Assembly (NCBI GenBank): GCA_017464045.1
Contig: JAFUEG010000210.1
Coordinates: forward strand, 1-5,030
Length of the DNA stretch: 5,030 nucleotides
Source of the DNA: Lachnospiraceae bacterium
Lineage (GTDB): Bacteria; Bacillota_A; Clostridia; Lachnospirales; Lachnospiraceae
Direction: 5' to 3'
Shown here piece by piece: positions 1 to 5,012 of this stretch (the first letter of the stretch is position 1; the number at the start of each line of letters is the position of its first letter). The notes under the pieces were generated by a model. The model was not told where the DNA came from. It searched no databases and saw nothing but the letters and a program-made list of their open reading frames with translations. A program made the position numbers and the translations under genes.

Positions 1-190
1 AAACATCTTTAAAATCGCGCGCAAATATTTCATGTTTTAATTTTACTATACCACGAGCTGGATCCATTATCTTAACATATTTAGAAGTAATCTTATAAAT
101 AACTACATAATGTGTTAACCCATTTTGTAATTCTAAATAAGCAATTGATGGAAACATAACATGTCCACTTTTCAATTCATCAAAAGATAT
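1..190 (-). other. C39-peptidase-like C-terminal half domain within the LRR-kinase reading frame
   Basis: Residues 484-546 of the kinase frame read FDEL, then FPSIAYLELQNG, THYVVIYKI, YVKIMDPARG and VKL. This order matches the second half of the C39 cysteine-peptidase domain at the N-terminus of peptidase-containing ABC exporters ('lPaIAHv...HYVVIykI...i.DPa.G..k'), including the positions of the catalytic His (H510) and Asp (D526). The N-terminal half of that domain, with the QxDxxDCG motif and catalytic Cys, is absent; LRR sequence stands in its place. By hand count this stretch is about 27% GC over 1-180, against about 41% over 241-420. What follows beyond the edge is unknown: exporter membrane and ATPase domains, or a short tail. 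It could be a true fusion, a recombination scar or an assembly chimera. Confidence 0.62.
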
Positions 191-1639
191 TCCATCTATA
201 TAATTATAAGCATCCGTATCCGCAGAAACTATATCAAGAAAATTCAGCTTTTTCAGATTGGCAACAGGACTTCCGTCAAAGCTTCCTGCACCGTTTAGAT
301 CCAAGAACCTTAATTCACTGCAGCTGCCAAGTGCATCTATACTCTTTAACTTATTGTCATTTAGAGATACCCTCACCAGATTATCCTTATCAGAAAGGGC
401 TGATATATCCTCTATACGATTACACTGAAGATCCACATATTCAAGCTTATCCAGGTTTTCAAGCGGAGAAATGTCCTGAATTTGCTCACCTACGATAATT
501 AATTCCTCAAGATTAGGCATATTTTTAAGGTCCGACAGATCTTTCAAATCTCCTATTTTCCCATTATTTGAAAAATCTTCCTTTGCCGAATCAACCTCAT
601 AATAATTCGGATAGACCGTATCAACAATTATATATATACCGATTACCTCCTCCAAATCATCATAGGTAATGCCGCCGTATGGTTTATCTAAAGATGCCCT
701 TACAGCGTCTTCTATAATAGGATCCGAAAACTCATATACCCACTTTTTCTTTAAAAATGCCATTATACAGGTGGCAATTATGCATATAGTCACCACAGAT
801 ATCAAAAGACTAATTGCAAATACCCTTATAGTTCTTCTTTTCCTTCCTATTTCATCATATGGTTCATACAGCTTTTTTAAATCAGAAATAAGTGCATCAT
901 CATTTTTATATCGTTTGTCCGGCAGAAATTCCGTACACTTCCTTGAAATCTTTTCCAAACCTTTATCTGCATCTTTAAGCGGCTCTGCCCTGCCTTTCAG
1001 CATCCACGCAAGAACAATACCATAGGAATAAATATCAGAGCGAATATCTGTCTGCATAAAACCATACTGCTCAGGTGCAGCATATCCGGCAGTTCCGCCT
1101 ATGGTTGTATCCATCTGCTCTCCCTGCTTATATATTCTGCTTATCTCAAAGTCAATAAAAGCAATATTTCCATCATTTTTAACTATTATATTTTGTGGTT
1201 TGATATCTCTATGAATTATAGCCGGATTGAGTGAGTGAAGTTCCCGCATAGCCCGTGCCAGCCTGATAGCCAGTTCAAGCTTACTTTTATAATCCAATTT
1301 TTGCGCACGCATATACTCATCAAGAGAAATCCCCTCAACGTACTCACGCAACACTATGTAATAATTGTCATTTTTAAATTCTTCTACGAACCTTGGAATT
1401 TGTGAACTGTCTGTATCCTTTAATATGTTGAATTCATTGTTTTCATATAAAAAATTGGTATTTGAAAAGCATTTTGCCACTACTTTTTTATGACTATCCT
1501 TATCTTCTGCAAGCAGGGCATATGATTTTTCAGTATAATTAAAGCACTCTATAATTGTATATTTTTTTAAAAATTCTTTAGGAAGAGTCCTTTCAAATTC
1601 AAGGTCAAAGTTTTCTAAAAATCTTTCTTTATCTTCCAC
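1..1639 (-). CDS. Membrane Ser/Thr protein kinase with leucine-rich repeats, in-frame with a C39-peptidase-like segment (partial, 3' end outside window)
   Basis: At least 546 residues, with no stop before the window edge. Seen: a Hanks-type kinase domain at about residues 27-258, with candidate ATP lysine K56 in VVAK, the HRDIKPQN catalytic loop (D145, K147, N150), DFE at 163-165 in place of DFG, and GTAGYAAPEQ at 182-191. A basic KRR stretch and one membrane helix follow (about 270-296). Residues 300-350 are a linker; LRRs of the 'L..L..I.DIS.L..L' type span about 360-470. Residues 484-546 resemble the second half of C39 peptidases (see separate entry). Inferred topology: kinase in the cytoplasm, LRRs outside. 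The glycine-rich loop is not recognisable. The start is GTG at 1639: the frame is closed upstream by TAA at 1646-1648 and the next in-frame ATG lies inside the kinase fold. It sits 27 bp behind the HTH gene, so co-transcription is likely. Target unknown. Confidence 0.88.
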   Translation of the reverse strand, partial: MEDKERFLENFDLEFERTLPKEFLKKYTIIECFNYTEKSYALLAEDKDSHKKVVAKCFSNTNFLYENNEFNILKDTDSSQIPRFVEEFKNDNYYIVLREYVEGISLDEYMRAQKLDYKSKLELAIRLARAMRELHSLNPAIIHRDIKPQNIIVKNDGNIAFIDFEISRIYKQGEQMDTTIGGTAGYAAPEQYGFMQTDIRSDIYSYGIVLAWMLKGRAEPLKDADKGLEKISRKCTEFLPDKRYKNDDALISDLKKLYEPYDEIGRKRRTIRVFAISLLISVVTICIIATCIMAFLKKKWVYEFSDPIIEDAVRASLDKPYGGITYDDLEEVIGIYIIVDTVYPNYYEVDSAKEDFSNNGKIGDLKDLSDLKNMPNLEELIIVGEQIQDISPLENLDKLEYVDLQCNRIEDISALSDKDNLVRVSLNDNKLKSIDALGSCSELRFLDLNGAGSFDGSPVANLKKLNFLDIVSADTDAYNYIDGISFDELKSGHVMFPSIAYLELQNGLTHYVVIYKITSKYVKIMDPARGIVKLKHEIFARDFKDV

Positions 1640-1666
1640 CGCTGCTTACCCCATTACCCAAAAAAG
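1637..1666 (-). promoter_or_regulatory. HTH-kinase intergenic spacer with weak start signals and an ATG-GGG-TAA mini-frame
   Basis: The 27-base spacer between the HTH stop codon and the kinase GTG start lacks a strong Shine-Dalgarno sequence; only G-rich runs such as GGGG lie upstream. It contains ATG at 1652-1654, followed by GGG and TAA in the same frame as the kinase, ending 6 bases before the GTG. This suggests the kinase is translated weakly, or by coupling to the HTH gene. The GTG is the only plausible start in the frame, so the kinase start carries moderate certainty. Confidence 0.45.
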
Positions 1667-2092
1667 CTATGTACCAAGCATAGGCAACTCATTATCGCAA
1701 AGCAAATCCTGTGTTTCCAAAACATTCATTTCATGAGATATTGCATATATAATAATTGCATCCCTTTTTATCTTTGGATAAAGCACACTTTTGCCTGCAA
1801 CATTTAGCATTCTCTGTGTCTCTTCAAGCGAGAGTCCAAACCCAAATGCAATCTGTAAAAGCTTATCTCTTGAAGGAGTCCTTGTGCCATTGAAAATCTG
1901 ATGTCCGTAGGTTCTTTCTATCTGCGCTTTATTTATAACTCTTTCAGGAACTGTATTCCTTTCTTCACAGAGTTTCATAAGGTATTCCGCTATAGTACAA
2001 TCATAAAAATCCGTCTCATGTTTATCCAAAACAGTGTTTATATTCTTTCCCTTTGTAAGCTTATTTAATAACGAGTTTGTCGAAACACCCAT
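1667..2092 (-). CDS. Xre/Cro-type helix-turn-helix protein, partner of the LRR kinase
   Basis: 141 residues. Residues about 34-95 form a Cro/C1-like five-helix HTH fold, with the recognition region around INKAQIERTYGHQIFNGTRTPSRDKL, followed by FGFGLSLEETQRML. A C-terminal extension (about 96-141) carries LYPKIKRDAIIIYAI and ends ETQDLLCDNELP. The gene at 3604-4044 encodes a paralog sharing IERTY, RD..L, GLSLEET/GLKLEET, the LY.K.KRD.IIIY core and the ELP ending. The ATG at 2092 has a strong ribosome binding site, GAAGGAG at 2100-2106, 7 bases upstream. It is the first gene of an apparent two-gene operon with the kinase. The role as a DNA-binding regulator comes from the fold; regulation of its own promoter or modification by the adjacent kinase is inferred. 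No membrane segment or enzyme motif is visible. Confidence 0.9.
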   Translation of the reverse strand: MGVSTNSLLNKLTKGKNINTVLDKHETDFYDCTIAEYLMKLCEERNTVPERVINKAQIERTYGHQIFNGTRTPSRDKLLQIAFGFGLSLEETQRMLNVAGKSVLYPKIKRDAIIIYAISHEMNVLETQDLLCDNELPMLGT

Positions 2093-2109
2093 AAATTAAC
2101 TCCTTCGTA

Positions 2110-2151
2110 AAAAAATGATATAAAAGTTCATAATATTATATATCATTTTTT
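2110..2151. repeat. 13-bp perfect inverted repeat in the HTH-gene leader
   Basis: AAAAAATGATATA at 2110-2122 is the exact reverse complement of TATATCATTTTTT at 2139-2151, with a 16-base spacer. It lies just upstream of the ribosome binding site of the 1667-2092 HTH gene and covers a TATAAT (2135-2140, minus strand). It could be a palindromic operator for the HTH protein, or an AU-rich hairpin in the messenger leader. A weak terminator is also possible, but the stem has very few GC pairs. Confidence 0.55.
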
Positions 2152-2154
2152 ATT

Positions 2155-2177
2155 AAAAAGGTGTGCGCTATGCACAC
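2155..2177 (-). terminator. Candidate rho-independent terminator downstream of the second kinase gene
   Basis: Read on the minus strand, GTGTGC, a 5-base loop (ATAGC) and GCACAC form a 6-bp stem with four GC pairs, followed by C and TTTTT. It lies about 120 bases beyond the stop codon of the 2299-3513 kinase gene and upstream of the next minus-strand gene. That placement fits termination of the kinase transcript. The same GTGTGC/GCACAC palindrome could instead be a protein-binding site. Confidence 0.5.
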
Positions 2178-2225
2178 GTTAATTATATAATATCAAAAGA
2201 TCAAATATAATAGTACGCAAGATAA

Positions 2226-2254
2226 ATTATGGCATATAATTCAATAGTGTGCAA
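2226..2254 (-). promoter_or_regulatory. Candidate sigma-A-type promoter for the HTH-LRR kinase operon
   Basis: On the minus strand TTGCAC (2249-2254) is separated by 17 bases from CATAAT (2226-2231). The -35 matches the consensus only in TTG; the -10 matches five of six. A transcript from here would have a leader of about 127 bases passing through both the terminator-like hairpin (2155-2177) and the 13-bp inverted repeat (2110-2151). Competing -10-like TATAAT hexamers at 2182-2187 and 2135-2140 have no good -35. The rest of the 206-bp gap at 2093-2298 is AT-rich and shows no gene. Confidence 0.33.
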
Positions 2255-2298
2255 AGGTTTTTTCGTATAATTAATAAAGCGGAAGATCTTTATCATTA

Positions 2299-3513
2299 TC
2301 ATACAAGCACAACAAGAATCGATACAATTAATGCTGTAATCAATATGAGCAAAATATCAATTATTACTATACCCACTATTCTTTTTATCCCTGATAGTCT
2401 TTCAAGCCATTTAATCTTATTTTGGCAATTCAGATAATTACATGAGAATAAAAAGGCTGCAAAAAGTGCAAGGGAAAAGCCTATTCTGTTTGCATTTAAT
2501 TCAAAAGCTTTATTGTCACTTATATAGTTATCAAGTTTATATGTTATCGTGCAATACAATAAAAATGCATATATAAAAACACCCACCAGCATATGAAGCG
2601 GATTTTTACTTCTAAATCCTGGAAGAGCATATGATTTTATATTTAATTTAGCATCATGTGAATTACTTATATCACCATTTCGTGATTCATATATGTCCTT
2701 ATCTTTATTTTTAACATTTAATTTATCAACTATAAATTTTCTTAATTCATCCGCATTTTGAAATCTGTCATCAGGGCTTAATTTTGTAGCTTTATCAACC
2801 ATCTCCGCTAATCGATCAGATTTTATTTCGCATTTATCCATTATATATTTTACAGTTGCACCAAGTCCATAGATGTCCGTTCTGGCATCACTTTCACAAA
2901 ATCCAAATTGTTCCGGTGCCGCAAATCCGGCGGTACCCATAATAACAGTATCCTTGCTTTTAACTCCGGTATAGTTCCTTGAAATATTAAAATCTATCAG
3001 ATACGTTTTACCGATATCACTTAAAATAATATTATCCGGTTTAATATCCCTATGTATGACCGGCGGATTGAGATTATGCAGCTTTTCCAATATATCAGTA
3101 AGTTTGATAATAATACTGACAAGTTTTTCTTCGGTCACATCATTTTTCTCAATATATTCCGTCAAAGTGACTCCCTTTATGTATTCTTCTATTATAACCA
3201 GGCTATCATCTTTATCCGTATTCCCTTTATCCGAATTATCTCTATCCGAGTTTTCTTTATCCGAATTCAAAGGATATATCTCATATACCTGCGGGACACC
3301 GTTTATATTCATATTTTTTAATGTCACATATATGTTTTCATCAAACCTTTTTAGCTGCTTTAAAATGTATTTTCTTTTATTCAGTTTATCCAAAACAATA
3401 TATGAATTTCCCTGACCGGTTAGATTTTCCATATACTCATATGTATTGGAAATGTAATCATCCAACCATAAATCAGGCAGATTATTATCTGTTTTTTCGT
3501 ACTTTTCAGGCAT
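2299..3513 (-). CDS. Membrane Ser/Thr protein kinase with three C-terminal transmembrane helices
   Basis: 404 residues. The Hanks-type kinase domain spans about residues 27-265: a glycine-containing loop (TGQGNSY, 32-38), ATP lysine K52 in ILK, hinge IIEEY (107-111), HRDIKPDN (D156, K158, N161), DFN at 174-176 instead of DFG, and GTAGFAAPEQFGF from 193. A low-complexity N/S/D/K stretch (83-104) sits in the loop before the hinge strand. After a polar linker come three hydrophobic segments at about 305-325, 344-361 and 378-403, ending almost at the C-terminus with no sizeable outer domain. The ATG at 3513 has AAAGGA upstream (TGCCTG follows the ATG). It is divergent from the HTH gene at 3604 across 90 bp. 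It resembles the LRR kinase in its catalytic and activation motifs, so I take them as homologs with different sensor parts. Signal and substrate are unknown. Confidence 0.93.
   Translation of the reverse strand: MPEKYEKTDNNLPDLWLDDYISNTYEYMENLTGQGNSYIVLDKLNKRKYILKQLKRFDENIYVTLKNMNINGVPQVYEIYPLNSDKENSDRDNSDKGNTDKDDSLVIIEEYIKGVTLTEYIEKNDVTEEKLVSIIIKLTDILEKLHNLNPPVIHRDIKPDNIILSDIGKTYLIDFNISRNYTGVKSKDTVIMGTAGFAAPEQFGFCESDARTDIYGLGATVKYIMDKCEIKSDRLAEMVDKATKLSPDDRFQNADELRKFIVDKLNVKNKDKDIYESRNGDISNSHDAKLNIKSYALPGFRSKNPLHMLVGVFIYAFLLYCTITYKLDNYISDNKAFELNANRIGFSLALFAAFLFSCNYLNCQNKIKWLERLSGIKRIVGIVIIDILLILITALIVSILVVLV
3210..3269 (-). repeat. Four in-frame 15-bp tandem repeats within the kinase gene
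   Basis: Four consecutive 15-bp units (3210-3224, 3225-3239, 3240-3254, 3255-3269) share the plus-strand core CTTTATCCG with small changes (CTCTATCCG in the third). They encode degenerate pentapeptides of the form N-S/T-D-K/R-x, giving a flexible charged loop at kinase residues 83-104. Because each unit is a multiple of three, a change in copy number would keep the frame, so length variation between strains is plausible. Confidence 0.85.
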
Positions 3514-3543
3514 AGTTTTATCCTTTATATTTATTTAAAAATC

Positions 3544-3572
3544 TTGCTTTTTTTATATCTATAGGATATGAT
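3544..3572 (+). promoter_or_regulatory. Candidate promoter for the second HTH gene
   Basis: TTGCTT (3544-3549), a 17-base spacer and TATGAT (3567-3572) sit about 30 bases ahead of the HTH start codon, with GGAGG at 3589-3593 and ATG at 3604. The -10 matches five of six consensus bases; the -35 matches only TTG. A short inverted repeat (ATATC at 3555-3559, GATAT at 3565-3569) overlaps the -10 and could be an operator half-site pair. Confidence 0.4.
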
Positions 3573-3575
3573 TTG

Positions 3576-3604
3576 ATTATAACACTACGGAGGAATTACA
3601 GCAA
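3576..3604 (-). promoter_or_regulatory. Candidate promoter for the second kinase gene, overlapping the HTH gene start
   Basis: On the minus strand TTGCTG (3599-3604), a 17-base spacer and a perfect TATAAT (3576-3581) give a good sigma-A-type match. Its -35 touches the ATG of the divergent HTH gene, and its spacer contains that gene's ribosome binding site. Transcription would start near 3569, within the -10 of the opposing promoter, leaving a leader of about 55 bases for the kinase message. Confidence 0.45.
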
Positions 3605-4044
3605 TGAAAGATGTTAATAATAAAAAGACTGTAGAGCTTCTTGAAATCTTAAATCAGGCTGAAAATTCAGAGGCCTTGAAAAAATATTTAGAGGACACCG
3701 GTGATTACAAATCACTTAATTTTACTGATTATTTTTATGAGCTTTTATCCAAAAAAGGCATAAGTAAATCTGATATGGTAACCCGCTCCGGCATAGAAAG
3801 AACATATCTTTATCATATACTTAGCGGTGACAGGGCTCCGGGCAGAGATAATGCCCTGCGTCTTTGTATAGGAGCAGGGCTTAAGCTTGAAGAAACCATG
3901 CGCTGTCTTGAACTTTTATCAGTAGGTATTCTTTATGCAAAAAACAAGCGCGATTCCATAATCATTTATTCAATTAATCGTGGATTATCCGTTGATGAAA
4001 CCAACTCTCTTCTTTATGAACATGATGAGCTTCCACTAAAGTAA
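3604..4044 (+). CDS. Xre/Cro-type helix-turn-helix protein, paralog of the 1667-2092 product
   Basis: 146 residues. An N-terminal helical stretch (about 1-38) precedes a Cro/C1-like HTH at about 39-103, with the recognition region SDMVTRSGIERTYLYHILSG and then RAPGRDNALRLCIGAGLKLEET. The C-terminal extension contains LYAKNKRDSIIIYSI and DETNSLLYEHDELP, matching the extension of the other HTH protein. The ATG at 3604 follows GGAGG by 10 bases. The gene is divergent from the three-helix kinase and convergent with the repeat protein, whose stop lies 7 bases beyond its own. The fold supports DNA binding; the target is unknown. Placement suggests autoregulation and control of the divergent kinase promoter, which is inference. 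The pairing of each HTH with a kinase makes a functional partnership likely. Confidence 0.91.
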   Translation: MKDVNNKKTVELLEILNQAENSEALKKYLEDTGDYKSLNFTDYFYELLSKKGISKSDMVTRSGIERTYLYHILSGDRAPGRDNALRLCIGAGLKLEETMRCLELLSVGILYAKNKRDSIIIYSINRGLSVDETNSLLYEHDELPLK

Positions 4045-4057
4045 ATATGTTTTACTT
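4039..4057. terminator. Weak inverted repeat across two convergent stop codons
   Basis: AAGTAAA (4039-4045) and TTTACTT (4051-4057) form a 7-bp stem around a 5-base loop, covering both the TAA of the plus-strand HTH gene and the TAA of the minus-strand repeat protein. A shared bidirectional terminator would fit the convergent layout with only 7 bases between stops. The stem has just one GC pair and no long flanking T-run, so this is tentative. Confidence 0.25.
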
Positions 4058-4954
4058 GGTTGAAAAGCTTATCGGTTCAGATGTTTCTATTCTGCTATAG
4101 CTGTCCGCATCAATTATCTTAAATACCAGTTCTATATCATCGACGCTTGTAATATTATTGTCCTCAAGGTCGCTTGACAAAATTGTTATCTCATCTATAG
4201 CCTTCTTACCATCATATACATTTGCTGAAAAATAAGGAGTAACCATAAATCCGTTTATCGACATATCATCGCACTGAACTATAACATTTTGTCCGCTTGT
4301 ATTTTCTATATAAAGTAAAACTCCCGCTCCCCAGAAGGATTTTTCATCAACATACTTTCCGACAATCCTTATACCATTGCTGTTAAACAGCTCCTGACCC
4401 GCATCATTTGGGGTAGTGTCGATTTCATTTATTGCAGAGGTTTCTATCGTCACGCAATCAAAATCCTCTATAGTCATATATGTATCCGGATCAAAGGTAT
4501 GAAAATATATTTCCACCTTTCCAACATTATCTATACCGGCAGCCTCAAGCTCGGAGCTTGAAAGATACATCATCTCATTTGACTTTTTACCGGCAGCAAC
4601 TGTCGATGTAAATAAATCAAATATCATATAATCATTTACGATAAGTGCTGTACATCCAAGACCGATTGACTTATCCGAATCATTTTCTATCAAAAGATTG
4701 ATTCCGTCACCCCATATACTATCTGTCTTATATTCGGTAGCGGTAACCTTAAGTCCGTCCTTTTCAAAAAGAAGCTGTTCCTCAATCGTTACCTTTTCTG
4801 ATGTCTGTCCGGTTTTATCAGAAGCTTCTTCGTTATTATCAGAATCATTATTATTTTCCTTATCAGATGTATCCCCTGCCACTATATCCTTTTTTCCTGA
4901 ATCTTCTTTATCTTTTTTTCCTGCCGATGCTATGGCACCTAATACAATAATCAC
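4052..4954 (-). CDS. Membrane-anchored or secreted protein with two tandem ~110-residue repeats; 5' end disrupted by TAA
   Basis: 300 residues if read from GTG at 4954, but the natural N-terminus lies further upstream. The frame continues to ATG at 4996, whose second codon is TAA, then KKKKKTWLVVLIVIIVLGAIASAG: a basic region plus membrane helix or signal peptide, with no lipobox cysteine. Numbered from the GTG, residues 12-56 are a polar Lys/Asp/Ser/Asn linker. Residues about 62-171 and 189-298 are tandem copies sharing 'F...G(L/I)', 'WG.G..L.IEN', a hydrophobic core with 'N(D/G)(Y/F)M', 'A.GKK', 'SS(D/E)LE' and 'I..V..IE..F...D.D(T/S)Y..IE'. I recall similar repeat proteins from Lachnospiraceae but know no function; a beta-rich outer domain is likely. 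Starting at GTG would cut the charged region and most of the helix, so I think this is a nonsense-mutated gene, a sequence error or an unusual start. Convergent with the HTH gene. Confidence 0.8.
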   Translation of the reverse strand: MIIVLGAIASAGKKDKEDSGKKDIVAGDTSDKENNNDSDNNEEASDKTGQTSEKVTIEEQLLFEKDGLKVTATEYKTDSIWGDGINLLIENDSDKSIGLGCTALIVNDYMIFDLFTSTVAAGKKSNEMMYLSSSELEAAGIDNVGKVEIYFHTFDPDTYMTIEDFDCVTIETSAINEIDTTPNDAGQELFNSNGIRIVGKYVDEKSFWGAGVLLYIENTSGQNVIVQCDDMSINGFMVTPYFSANVYDGKKAIDEITILSSDLEDNNITSVDDIELVFKIIDADSYSRIETSEPISFSTK

Positions 4955-4990
4955 AATCAGTACGACAAGCCATGTTTTTTTCTTCTTTTT

Positions 4991-5012
4991 TTACATAATA
5001 AAATCCCTCTCT
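4991..5012 (-). promoter_or_regulatory. Strong ribosome binding site followed by ATG-TAA start-stop pair
   Basis: On the minus strand AGAGAGGG (5005-5012) lies 8 bases before ATG (4994-4996), the expected start of the repeat protein. The very next codon is TAA (4991-4993), and the frame then continues as five lysines and a membrane helix. The frame is also open upstream of the ATG to the window edge (about 11 codons), so TAA could instead end another reading frame, but the spacing and the lysine-rich start favour a broken or special start. The promoter is outside the window. Confidence 0.7.

Noticed and set aside
669..1025. 118-codon open frame on the plus strand
   Set aside because: Lies wholly inside the LRR kinase gene on the opposite strand, has no ribosome binding site, and its product has no recognisable motifs.
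2093..2298. Small RNA or riboswitch in the 206-bp gap
   Set aside because: Only simple hairpins and AT-rich sequence are visible; no conserved riboswitch or T-box core could be recognised by eye.
2249..2437. 62-codon open frame on the plus strand
   Set aside because: Overlaps the 3' end of the second kinase gene in antisense and encodes no recognisable protein; the start lacks a clear ribosome binding site.
3210..3269. Possible CRISPR array
   Set aside because: The 15-bp units are directly adjacent without spacers and lie in frame inside a coding region, so they are a coding tandem repeat.
3052..3515. Three overlapping plus-strand open frames (3052-3321, 3056-3415, 3321-3515)
   Set aside because: All are antisense to the kinase catalytic domain and repeat region; their hydrophobic Phe/Ile/Ser-rich content is what antisense of AT-rich coding DNA gives.
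1667..4044. Toxin-antitoxin reading of the HTH and kinase genes (HipBA-like)
   Set aside because: The kinases are Hanks-type with HRD and GTAG.AAPEQ motifs and membrane helices, not HipA-like, and the HTH proteins are longer than HipB-type antitoxins with an extra C-terminal part.
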